A model generated the notes under the pieces. That model was not told the DNA's origin. It worked only from the letters and a program-made list of their open reading frames with translations, and searched no databases. Below are positions 43,701-57,200 of a stretch of DNA of 64,000 nt, piece after piece. Origin of the DNA: Macrostomum hystrix (lineage: Eukaryota; Platyhelminthes; Macrostomidae). A program made the translations under genes and the position numbers. Location: assembly GCA_950097015.1 (NCBI GenBank), contig CATNEN010000001.1, positions 2,561,001 through 2,625,000 on the forward strand, written 5' to 3'. Each line of letters begins with the position of its first letter. Position 1 is the first letter of the stretch.

Positions 43701-46700
43701 TAGTTGGCTTAAATTACCCTAAAAGCTGCAAATTCATACCTAAGATTATTTATTTTTTTGCTGAAGAATTAATTGCTCAGCCTAAAAAACTCACCCACTG
43801 AAGGTATTGCGGAGTCCACGCCTTGGCGCAGCGAATGGTACACAGATTCGCACTGCTGTGATGCTCAGTGGTGCCAAAATCAAGTTGGTACCCTGCACAC
43901 CAGACCCGGAACTCTACCTATTCTCAGAGGAGATTCAACGCATTCAAAGAAACGAATGCAGGCCAAAGTCAACGGATTCCATCTGCGGCTCGGCTTTAGC
44001 CAGAGGAAAATCTAGCAGTGGCGGCGGTCATTTTGTTAATTCGTGCGACAATTTGGGCTGCATATTTAATCACGTCAATCCGGGCGGTGTGGTGTTCGAT
44101 ACCGAGGTGTCCGTAACTCTGCACTTTGCCGGAATCAGCATGGACACCACCTGGAGCTGTGAGTTCTGGAACTGCTTTAAATTCTTTTTTCATATTGCCT
44201 AAACACTTGGGGGTCGTAGCCTAGTGGTTAGAGTGTCGGACCTACGAATGGAAGGTCAGGGGTTCGATTCCCGATTCCACTGCAGAACCAATTTTTGCTC
44301 TCTAGCGAGACATTTAACTCTGCATTGCTTAGCTGGGGTAATTGAAGGTGGGTGTGGCGTCCCTTCAGTCCATGGACTGAAAGCCGTACGCAGCGGCTGC
44401 ACATCTGACCAAATCTAAATTAGATTCACTGATAAGTATATTGGTTGATAGATTGATATGGCCAGTAGATTGATTAATAAATATGGTCAGTAGATTAATT
44501 GATTGATATGGCCAGAAGGTTGATTGACATGATCGGTTGATATTTTTATTAATGTGATCGCTAGATTGATTGATTCATTGATTGATTGATATGGTAAGTA
44601 AATTGATTGGGGGCGAGTGGGTCAGCGGCTAGTGTCGCTGCCTCGCACTCCAATGGACGCTAGTTCGATTCTCCCTTCAAGTCACGATTCATTTCGGGAC
44701 TTGTTGGAGGGTTTGGACAGTAGCGACCGGCGGAGGTGCACCATATTTCGTGCAATCAAAGCTTGAAATAATAGCTTCGCTCCTACCTTCTGTGTGCCTG
44801 TTCTGCGTTGTGTGAGTTGTGTGCGTTGGCGCTGGGGCGTGAGGCCTTGGGGGGGTGGCTGGGGGCGGGTGTACACCGCCACGCGCTTTCTGGATTTCCG
44901 TCGGCGCGATTGGATAAGTGTACACTCATCACCCGGCCCCCCCCTGAGCACTGATTTCTTATCAGCCTTTCATATCAGGCTTGGTCTGCTCTGTGCGTGT
45001 GGGGCTGGGGTGGGGGACACTGCTGCCTATTCTGGGTGCCTCCTGCCCTCCCCGGCTGGTCTGTGCTGCTGTGTGTGGTGCCTGCTCAGGGCAGGCGGCG
45101 CGATGGGCGCAAAAGCGCCTAGTTCGCCGGTCTGGGGGCGTGCCGCTCCGTCGCTTGTGCGACAAGTGCCCCGGGCCCCCTAGCAAATAGATAGATAGAA
45201 AGTAAATTGATTGATTGATACGGTCAGTTAATTGATCGATATGATCGGTTGATTGATTGATTGATTGATATGGTCAGTAGCGTTTTTTATTGACATGGTA
45301 TGTTGATAGGTTAATTGATGTGATCGGTTGATTGATTGATTGATCGATGTTGTCAGTAGATTAGTTGATTGATTGATAGATTTGCGCAGTATATTGATTG
45401 AAAATTAAGATGTTGAGTGAAGTATGATTCATGTACAAACTGATTACCTAACTACTCCTATTTTGTTCCGTCAACTTTAGGCCGACAAGAATATTATATA
45501 GTAAGTTTGCTTGCTTTTGCAGTGTCCAGTCGAGTCGAAGACATCATGTTCAGTCTGTTATTTGATTCGCAACTATCTGATAGAATATCTAGCCTACACG
45601 GCGAACAAGTCATGGATGTGAACCAGTTTCTATTGAGAATTAGCGGTCGAGACGAATATTTGAAACCGTGAGTGTTCTAAAAATAGTACTGTCATAGTAG
45701 TGTGCTCAGTGTTTTTGTTGATTCCAGATTAATTTACATACTTATCTCATTTTCTACTCCTCTATCCTTAATTATCACATTTTCTACTCCTCTATCCATA
45801 ATTATCAGATTATCTTTTCCCCTATCCATATTTATCCCATTCTATTCTCCCCTATCCATGATTGGGCGGATAGCTCAGTCAGTAAGGTGTCGGACTCTGG
45901 ATCAGATGGTCCTGGGTTCGACTCCCGACCTAGTCTAGAACTATTCGTGCAGCCTTTGGCAAGCTGCTTTGCCCTGATGTGCACACAGTCTACTCAGCTG
46001 CAAATGAGTACCGACATTTCGTCGGGTAATAATAATTCCGGCTGGCGTGGAATAAAGCAGTTCTGTGCGGCAATTCTGTGGGGTTTGGATGCTGCCGATA
46101 TGTTTAGAAAAATAAATTCCATTGCTGACACGCGGCTGTCAACCGGTGTCCGAGAGAGCCGGGGAGTACATTAGGTGTGCAGTCCCCACCTGCTAGTGTG
46201 CCTGACACACAACACCTGCACTGGCCCTTGGGTCTAGTGTCAATTATTATTATTATTATTATCCATGATTATCCCATTATCCCATGTATCACACAACACA
46301 CAGAGACGAGGCTCTGCGCAGCCACTCGGTGTTCCAAGAGACTCGACGCTGTCAGCGCTACGAGTTCTGCCTGGAGCGCATCGACGGAATTCGAGATCCG
46401 AGCAGATTTCTTGGCCGCAGCAGCGAAGATTTGGAGGCCGCTTTCCAATTGCCGAATAAGTACAGCAGCTTCACGTGCGATGTGGATAGGTAAGCTGGTG
46501 GACTTCGGTCGCTGTGCTGTTTTCTGGTTTTGTAATCGTGTAAATCCAGCCAGCTCGCTCCAACTTCTGATTACTAAATCCCATTTTTCCATCTCAAAAT
46601 CGCTATTTATTTCGTCTTGAACTTTCCTTTAATCCAATTTTCGAACTCGTTTTTTAATTTCGGAATCCCTTTTTATCTCATCTCGAAATCCCTATTTGTC

Positions 46701-49700
46701 CCCTTTCCAAATCCCCATTTATCCCATCTCCAAATCATTATTTATCCATCACCAAATCCCTATTTATCCCATCTCTAAATCCCCATTTATCCCATCTCCA
46801 AATACAAATTTTCGCCCTCTTCAAATCCCTATTTATCCCATCCTTAAATCCCTATTCATCCCATCTTCAAATCTCTACTTATGTAACATTCAAATGTATA
46901 TATCCCCTTTTCGAATCCCTATTATTCTTGGTTTCAAATCAATATTCATCCCATCTCAAATATTTTGATCCTATCTCCAAATCCCTATTTATCCTATGGC
47001 AAAATATTCCTACTTTTCATACCTCCAAATCTGCATTTGTCCTATGTGTCCTTACTTAAAATCCCTTTTTAATTTTTTCTCCAAGTCCTTTCTATCCATT
47101 TTTTAATTCCCATGTGCTTTTACTTTAAAATCTATATATTTGGAATACTAAAATTGAAAGTAAAAAGCTAATTTGACTCTGCAGCGGCTCCATCAGCAGT
47201 CTGTTGGACGAGTTTCTGCGCCAGAAGCAGGCCCTACTAAATAGCCAGCCGCAGGAATGCAAACTAACTCCGCTAAATCAGATTGTGAAATTCACTTGCA
47301 ACAAATGCGGCAATCTAATGCTGCCCGATATTTACCGTTACATCACCGACATTGAGACCATTATGCGATATCATCAGCAAGATCTGCCCGTTGCCACTCT
47401 GGCGAACAAGCTGGAGCTGCTTCAGGAGGCCCTGCTGCAACAGGTCAACCTGTTCTGCTTCTGTTGGTCGGCTAATTATCATTTCTGCTCTCCTGAAGCC
47501 CAGTTGTCAAATATTTGTACATCGGACACGCCATTTGGTTGCTACGTAGCAACCCAAGAGGAGCAGGCGGGTAGCTTTCACGAATATTTCTACATTTGTG
47601 TTAGCTCTCTGCACAGGCTGCCTAGCAATGATTCTTTGAGATCGCGCTACTCCGAAATAAAAGTTCGCTGCGAACTGCATCACGGCGTTAAAAAACTGGA
47701 CGATCCGGTGGCCACTGATGCCGCACAGCTCGTCCTTCCCATGGATTGCGAGTTGTTTAAGTACCTTGGTGAGCTGATTTCCTTATCGAAAGCCTCCCAT
47801 TACTATCATTGGTCCTTATCAGACCCCTTCCAACCCGCCACCCCATCAGTGTGCACTCACTGCTGGCTCCTTATCAGACCCCTTCCAACCCGCCACCCCA
47901 TCAGTGTGCACTCACTGCTGGCTCCTTATCAGACCACTTCCAACCCGCCACCCCATCAGTGTGCACTCACTGCTGGCTCCTTATCAGACCCCTTCCAACC
48001 CGCCACCCCATCAGTGTGCACTCACTGCTGGCTCCTTATCAGACCCCTTCCAACCCGCCACCCCATCAGTGTGCACTCACTGCTGGCTCCTTATCAGACC
48101 CCTTCCAACCCGCCACCCCATCAGTGTGCACTCACTGCTGGCTCCTTATCAGACCACTTCCAACCCGCCACCCCATCAGTGTGCACTCACTGCTGGCTCC
48201 TTATCAGACCCCTTCCAACCCGCCACCCCATCAGTGTGCACCCACTGCTGGCTCCTTATCAGACCCCTTCCAACCCGCCACCCCATCAGTGTGCACTCAC
48301 TGCTGGCTCCTTATCAGACCCCTTCCAACCCGCCACCCCATCAGTGTGCACTCACTGCTGGCTCCTTATCAGACCCCTTCCAACCCGCCACCCCATCAGT
48401 GTGCACTCACTGCTGGCTCCTTATCAGACCCCTTCCAACCCGCCACCCCATCAGTGTGCACTCACTGCTGGCTCCTTATCAGACCCCTTCCAACCCGCCA
48501 CCCCATCAGTGTGCACTCACTGCTGGCTTTCTTTCTAAAAATAATTCATATTGGTGTCGTACCCGATTTGCAGATTGGCGGGAGTCTGGCCAATTGACCT
48601 TCACACGTACTCAGGTGTCTAGCTTACCAAGGGAAACAGTGTTGTCATTCACTCTGTACGGCAGGGTGCGTTCCGGCGATCAGGCAAATGAGAACATTCG
48701 TTACACCGAACCTATAGCTTGGGTTCGACTGCGCCTGTTTGATGCTAAGGTTAGAAGTCGCATTGCATTCCCCAATTCCTAATAATTAATATATAAGTTT
48801 TATTTATAGTAGTTTTCATATTTATCACAGTCAATCCCTTCCTATGGTCAATCATTATATTCAAACTATGCCTTTTGTATCTCATACCTAAGGTAGATAA
48901 TCTACTAGAATCTTCTAGATTTCCCAGCCAATCTACTAGATCTTATAGCCAATCTACTAGATCTTATAGCCAATCTACTAGATCTCACAGCCAATCTACT
49001 AGATCTTACAGCCAATCTACTAGATCTCACAGCCAATCTACTAGATCTCACAGCCAATCTTCTAGATCTCACAGCCAATCTTCTAGATCTCACAGCCAAT
49101 CTACTAGATCTCACAGCCAATCTACTAGATCTCACAGCCAATCTACTAGATCTCACAGCCAATCTACTAGATCTCACAGCCAATCTTCTAGATCTCACAG
49201 CCAATCTTCTAGATCTCACAGCCAATCTACTAGATCTCACAGCCAATCTTCTAGATCTCACAGCCAATCTTCTAGATCTCACAGCCAATCTACTAGATCT
49301 CACAGCCAATCTACTAGATCTCACAGCCAATCTACTAGATCTCACAGCCAATCTTCTAGATCTCACAGCCAATCTTCTAGATCTCACAGCCAATCTACTA
49401 GATCTCACAGCCAATCTACTAGATCTCACAGCCAATCTACTAGATCTCACAGCCCATCTACTAGATCTCACAGCCCATCTACTAGATCTCACAGCCCATC
49501 TACTAGATCTCAAAAATAACGTAAAATCCTACTCAGGGCGCGTTGAAGCAGGGCTCCTACTTGCTGCCAATGTGGAACGATCGTAACAAGGCGGATTGGA
49601 ACGACAGTTGTGAGACTAACATGTGTCATCAGGATGCCAATTCCTGCACCTTCGTATTGCACATTCGCATGCCAAATTATCGACGCAAAGGTGACAACCT

Positions 49701-52700
49701 GCCGCTGAGGATTGTATTTCCGCCTGCCGATAGTTTCTACGATTCGCGATTCTACAACGGCGACTGGAGCGGGGCAGATCCCATGACAGGAGAAGATATT
49801 GACAATTTTCATCGCATCATTAATAGAAAGTTTACGGAGAGGTAATTGCTATTTTATATTTGAATTTTTTAAACCCCTGATTCATATGGAATCAAGAAAT
49901 TTACAACAGTTTTCAACCAATCAAAATCGAGCATCTTTTTATGTACTATGGCTTTCGACCAATTAAACTCAAGCTTATTTATATGTACATAGTCTCTTAA
50001 CCAATCAAAGTCAAGTATTAGTATTTTCTGTACAGTGACCCCCAGCCAATCAAAATCAAACGGTTAGTGTGTACATTGACTTTCGACCAATCAAAATCAA
50101 ATATTAGTATTTTCTGTTCAGTGACCCCCAGCCAATCAAAATCAAACGTTTAGTGTGTACATTGACTTTCGACCAATCAAAGTCAAGTATTAGTATTTTC
50201 TGTACAGTGACCCCCCAGCCAATCAAAATCAAACGGTTAGTGTGTACATTGACTTTCGACCAATCAAAATCAAACCCGTAAATGTGTGCACTATCTGTTA
50301 ACAGTTGAAAGACCTCTCTATTGTCTTCCCTGTGGAAATACCTCGGGGTATTTCAAATACCCACTGCCTACATCACGATAGCTCCCAAACAGAATGACCG
50401 ATGAACCTAATTTTCAAAGCCGTCCGACGTCAGCATCGTCGAGATATTCAACGATTCTCCCATGACTATGACTACTAACATTGCTCTGTATAAACCTAGA
50501 TGGCGAATCCATATTGGTTCATTGATGACATGGTTACGTGATGAAATTTCGTGCCACCCCGATCAGAACCGTTGACTATCTCGACGATGCTAACCAATCA
50601 AAATCAAAGCTTTCCTGTGTACACCGACTATCTTTAATCCCGCAGCCATTTAGACGAAGCGGATCGAGTGACTGTGCTATCCAAGCGTTGCATCTTTCTG
50701 GCCAACTTTGCGAGCTCTCTGCCGCAGGTGCTGCTGTCATTTCCCAGCTACAAATCCGACCTGTTGCCTCAGATTTATCGCTGCCTGACAGCCTGGGAGG
50801 AGCGTTGGGCCTCGCAGAGTCGGCCGGCTGACACGCCATTGGCGCCTCTGCTGCAACTGCTCTGCCCTGAGTTTGCCGACATTGAAGTCAGAGAATTCGC
50901 CGTTCGCCACCTGTTCGCCAGCCTCCAACCGGACGAGATGGAGCGATACCTGCCCCAGATGACTCAGGCGTTGCTATGCCAACCGCATCTGTGCTCAACC
51001 AGTCTACTCTGCCGACTGTTAGTGATGTCGGTGCATTCCCCGGCATTCGCCAGCGCATTCTATTGGCAATTGAAACTGCTATCTAACCTGGATAGTCGCT
51101 ATCAGCGGCGTAGATTAACTCTAATTAGTGCCGGCCTTAGGCACCTGTGCGGCAGCTGCGTTGAATCCGAATGGGCTCGCCAGGAGCAGCTGATCGATGC
51201 GTTGGAACCTCTGGCTGCCAGGGTGCAGAGTCACAAATCTGTGGACATCTTTAGAGACGAATTGGGCATTAAAGTGAGTTTGTGTTGGACTAGAACTGTC
51301 CAATGTAATTACGTGCCTGTCGGACGTAATTATTTCATTAATTTCTATTAATCGAGTAAGAAAAATTGTCTTTAATTATCTTCAAAGCCTTCCTCGAAAA
51401 TTCTTATTGAGTCTCACTGGGTATCTGGCTAAATCTCACAGAGAATCTCTAAAACTCTTATGGAGAATGTCATGCAAAATCTCACGCGAAGTATCTAAAA
51501 ATCTCATTGGGAATCTAGGAAAATCTCACAGAGAAACTCTATGAAAAATCTAAGAGAATCTCACGGACAATTTTTGAGAATCTCACGGGGAATTTAGGGG
51601 AATCTCACTGAGAATTTAGGAGAATCTCACTGAGAATTTAGGAGAATCTTACTGAGAATTTAGGAGAATCTCACTGAGAATTTAGGAGAATCTCACTGAG
51701 AATTTAGGAGAATCTCACTGAGAATTTAAAAGAATCTCACGGGGAATCTAGGAAAATCATACAGAAAATCTCAAGGCAAATCTCTTAAATTCTCACGTAA
51801 AAGTCACCAGGAGTCTCTAAGGAGTCTCACCAGTAATCTAAGAAAATCTTACTATGAAATTTATGTTGAATCTATGAAAGCCTCACTGAGAAAGAGTAAA
51901 ATTTCACGAAGAGAAATAATCACACTAAGAATCTCACAGATTTTCACCTTACTCAAACCCTACTCAGATCCAGCCGCTGTTGAGTCGCTGGTCTCACGTA
52001 CGCCTGCCGCATGATATGGGCCTCCTAGCTAAATGTGTCTCCGTGCCTCGCTGCTCATTCTTCTCGTCCAAGACGATGCCGTTGCGTCTGGTGTTTCTGC
52101 CCTATCACGAGGCCGACTCGCACCAGACAATCTCCGTGATCTACAAGAAGGGCGACAATTTGAGCATGGACGCACTCTGCCTGCAGATGACTTACCTGTT
52201 CAATCTGATCTGGCGTAAGGAGGGCCTGGACCTGAGCATGCTGCTGTTTAGAGTTTTCCCAACATCCGCCGACGCCGGCTTTGTTGAATTAGTGTCCGAT
52301 TGTAAATCGTTGAAGAATATTCATCTGGAGTTTAAGACCGCCTTTGGCGCCGCCTGTGTGTTCGACTGGTTGAGGAAGTACAATAGGACAGAGAGCGAGC
52401 TCAGGTTTGTTAGCTTTCAGACTATATAATCCTCATTTTGTGATTTGAATTTAGTATTGACACCTTAGTTTGCTAATTATCCGTCTAGCTTGCAAATTAT
52501 CGGCCCTAGATGATAAATAAACACCCAAACTGTCAAAATATCCCTTTTTATGCTAATTATCCCCTTGGCTTGTAAATTGTCCCGTAAAGTTTGTTAATTA
52601 TCTGTCTAGCTTGCAATTTATCCCATATAGTTTGCTAGTTATCCCCTATAGTTTGCAAATTATCCCCTATAGTTTGCTAGTTATCCCCATAGTTTGCTAG

Positions 52701-54219
52701 TTATCCCCTATAGTTTCCAAATTATCCCCTATAGTTTCCAAATTATCCCCTATAGTTTGCAAATTATCTTCTATAGTTTCCCAATTATCCCCTATAGTTT
52801 CCAAATTATCCCCTATAGTTTCCAAATTATCCCCTATAGTTTCCAAATTATCCCCTATAGTTTCCAAATTATCCCCTATAGTTTCCAAATTATCCCCTAT
52901 AGTTTCCAAATTATCCCCTATAGTTTCCAAATTATCCCCTATAGTTTCCCAATTATCCCCTATAATTTCCTAATTATCCCCTATAGTTTCCAAATTATCC
53001 CCTATAGTTTCCAAATTATCCCCTATAGTTTCCAAATTATCCCCTATAGTTTCCAAATTATCCCCTATAGTTTCCAAATTATCCCCTATAGTTTCAAAAT
53101 TATCCCCTATAGTTTCCAAATTATCCCCTATAGTTTCCAAATTATCCCCTATAGTTTCCAAATTATCCCCTATAGTTTCCAAATTATCCCCCTAGCATGT
53201 GAATTTTTTAGTTTGACCGCTACAAGTCGGCTACTTACAGTAGTAGTCTGTAAGGCTGTAAATTGCCCACCCCACCATGTTCAGTTCCGCAGTGGACACT
53301 TTCACCCGGTCTCTGGCCGGCTGGCTGGTGATGACCTACGTATTAGGCGTCTGCGATCGGCACAATGACAACATCATGCTCTGCAACACTGGGCACCTGT
53401 TTCACATCGACTTCGCCAAATTGTTAGGCGACTCCGAGAAATTCCTTGGCGTCTCACGCGACCGAGTGCCGATGGTCTTCACCAAGGATATGTTCTACGC
53501 CATCAATGGCGGCACCCCCTCAGTGACGCCGAGGTACTTCAAGTTCATTGCCTACTGCGTTGAAGCGTTCAACATATTGAGGAAGAATTCTAATCTGCTG
53601 CTCACGATGGTCAAGCTAATGCTGCCGGCCAATATTCCTAGGTGAGTTAGCTGGCTTTGGGACTTCAAGTATCTGGGAGACTTTTTTCTAGTCTAGTAGA
53701 TAAGAGGATTGACATTTGCAGATTATGTAGGAGAAAGATGAGAAGTAGAGTTGAGGGAGGAGAAGTAGAGTATAGGATGGATGAAAACTAGAGTAGAGAA
53801 TGAGAAGTGGAGATGAAGGATGATAAGTGGAGCGGAAGGATGAGAAGTAGAGTAGAGAATAAGAAGTCTAGTAGAGAATGAGGATGAGAAGTTGAGTTAA
53901 TGGATGAGAAGTGGAGTTAAAGGATGAGAAGTAGAGTAGAAGATAAGACGTCTAGTAGAGAATGAGGATAAAAAGTAGAAATCCCATTGGAATGGCTGCT
54001 CCTCGCTGCCAGATTCAACTTGGAAGGCATCGAGTATGTTCAAGCCCGCCTAGAGCCGTCGCTAAACGAGCTTCAGGCATGTCGGAAGCTGACCGTACTG
54101 CTAGATAAATGCCTTCGCGACGATAGCGCCGAGTGGAATTTTCGAGTTCACACCATGTTCAATCCTGAGCAGCAGCAGCCGGAGCAGTCGTCGGAGCCTT
54201 TGTACCAGCAACAGCAGCA

Positions 54220-54256
<37 letters not shown>

Positions 54257-57200
54257 CAAAAGCAGAGCCAATCACAGTTTGACAAATCCGGTTCAACAAG
54301 CGCGGACAATCTCAGACACAGTCTAAGGTCAGACGGCGAAATTCTTGAAATACAAGCTATCAGAGCTTTTGGACCTTCGCCAACGACGTCAATGTACGAC
54401 TCCGTGGATGTTCGAGTGCGTTCTTCCAACAGTCACCAGCAGCAGCAGCAGCAGCAGCAGAGGCAGCTGCAGTTTGTATTCTTAATTCGTAGACGCGGTG
54501 GTTTTATTGGCTACGTGCAGCTGTCACGTGACGATATCGCCACATTCTGGTCGGCGGCTCGGTCAGCCTATCCTACAACAATGTCCAACCTGCCGGCTCC
54601 TGCACTGGCTCAGGCTGCCACTGCCGACGACGCTGCCGCCGCTCTCGAAGTCTGGCTAACCAGCCTGCTGGGTGCCGATGGCATCGGCCGATCGGATCTG
54701 CTGTACTCACTGCTGCACCCGAATGTGGACGAGCCTCCGGTTGGCGACTCCACCGGCCTGGGCGATCTGGGACCTCGGCCCGCCCTGCTCAGTCACAGCT
54801 ACGGAGAGCAGCCTAGCTTGAAGGTCAGCTTGTTCAGCCTGTTCTCAGTGTCTGTCTACCTGTTCTAGATGTCTGTCTACCTGTTCTCGATGTCTGTCTA
54901 CCTGCTCTCAGTGTCTGTCTACCTGTTCTAGATGTCTGTCTACCTGTTCTAGATGTCTGTATACCTGTTCTAGATGTCTGTCTACCTGTTCTAGATGTCT
55001 GTCTACCTGCTCTCAGTGTCTGTCTACCTGTTCTAGATGTCTGTCTACCTGTTCTAGATGTCTGTCTACCTGTTCTAGATGTCTGTCTACCTGTTCTAGA
55101 TGTCTGTCTACCTGCTCTCAGTGTCTGTCTACCTGTTCTATATGTTTGTCTACCTGTTCTCAGTGTCTGTCTACCTGTTCTCAGTGTCTGTCTACTTGTT
55201 CTAGATGTCTGTCTTCCTGCTCTCAGTGTCTGTCTACCTGTTCTAGATGTCTGTCTACCTGTTCTAGATGTCTGTCTACCTGTTCTAGATGTCTGTCTAC
55301 CTGTTCTAGATGTCTGTCTACCTGTTCTAGATGTCTGTCTACCTGCTCTCAGTGTCTGTCTACCTGTTCTAGATGTCTGTCTACCTGTTCTCATTGTCTG
55401 TCTACCTGTTCTAGATGTCTGTCTACCTGCTCTCAGTGTCTGTCTACCTGTTCTAGATGTCTGTCTACCTGTTCTACATGTCTGTCTACCTTTTATGTGT
55501 GTCATCCTATATTTTTCACGTGTCTGTCCACCTGTTTTTATTTCTACTTTTTTATTCTGTTCGTAGGTTTTTATTATTTACTTTAGTAAATTGCTTTATA
55601 TACTTCACTAATTTCATAAACTTCATATACTTTATGCATATGCTTTTTTACCATATAAGTTTGTCCTGTGTTAGTATAAAATCATATTAAGTTTATAATA
55701 ATTAATATGGCTACAATATTCGCAGTCTCAATAGGCAGGAAAATCCTGACATAATACTAATATTCAGTCCACGTCGTCAACGTAGGTAGCTGCTTGGCGG
55801 AAGCTTTTCATTTCCTCTTCCAGTTAATCAATTATCGCCTGGCCATGAAGAACTCCTTGATTGGAAATCATGACAGGTTTAATGGCTTTGAATACAGCGC
55901 CTTAGTTATTGCGAGTATATAGGTGTGCCTGAGATTTATCGCACTCACAATAGAGATTGCGAATATTTCTTGACACTCATAATTCATATTCTTCTATCGG
56001 AACCAAATTCGTTTGGCCCACAAGTGTTATCAATCAACAGTGAAGATTTATTAACTGTTCTATTTATTAACTAAAACTGAACTTTGCAGACAAGTCGCTT
56101 CACACACTTCACACAACTCATCCACTTCACTCAGTTCACAGAACAGTCACTTCACACAGCTCACTTCACTCAGTTCACAGAACAGACACTTCACACAGCT
56201 CACTTCACTCAGTTCACAGAACAGACACTTCACACAGCTCACTTCACTCAGTTCACAGAACAGACACTTCACACAACTCACCCACTTCACACAGTTCACA
56301 GACCAGTCACTTCACACAACTCACACAGTTCACAGAACAGACACTTCACACAACTCACACAGTTCACAGACCAGACACTTCACACAACTCACACAGTTCA
56401 CAGAACAGACACTTCACACAACTCACACAGTTCACAGAACAGACACTTCACACAACTCACACAGTTCACAGAACAGACACTTCACACAACTCACACAGTT
56501 CACAGAACAGACACTTCACACAACTCACACAGTTCACAGACCAGACACTTCACACAACTCACACAGTTCACAGACCAGACACTTCACACAACTCACACAG
56601 TTCACAGAACAGACACTTCACACAACTCACACAGTTCACAGAACAGACACTTCACACAACTCACACAGTTCACAGAACAGACACTTCACACAACTCACAC
56701 AGTTCACAGACCAGACACTTCACACAACTCACACAGTTCACAGACCAGACACTTCACACAGCTCACACAGTTCACAGACCAGACACTTCACACAACTCAC
56801 ACAGTTCACAGACCAGACACTTCACACAACTCACACAGTTCACAGAACAGACACTTCACACAACTCACACAGTTCACAGAACAGACACTTCACACAACTC
56901 ACACACTTCACAGACCAGACACTTCACACAACTCACACAGTTCACAGAACAGACACTTCACACAACTCACACAGTTCACAGACCAGACACTTCACACAAC
57001 TCACACAGTTCACAGAACAGACACTTCACACAACTCACACACTTCACAGACCAGACACTTCACACAACTCACACAGTTCACAGAACAGACACTTCACACA
57101 ACTCACACAGTTCACAGACCAGACACTTCACACAACTCACACAGTTCACAGACCAGACACTTCACACAACTCACACAGTTCACAGACCAGACACTTCACA

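Noticed and set aside
44794-45190. ORFs over the GC-rich part of SINE C (also 62173–62444)
   Set aside because: The same sequence occurs in both SINE copies with indels; it is a non-coding element.
44209-46259. tRNA genes (heads with A- and B-boxes)
   Set aside because: No acceptor-stem pairing or full cloverleaf; heads are joined to SINE bodies and occur as repeated copies.
48905-49513. 202-codon minus-strand Arg-rich ORF
   Set aside because: Antisense of the 21-bp intron 8 array; no independent evidence.
55824-55876. Possible cassette exon in PI3K intron 13
   Set aside because: Bounded by ttcctcttccag and a gttt donor, but 53 bp long; inclusion between phase-0 exons would shift the frame.
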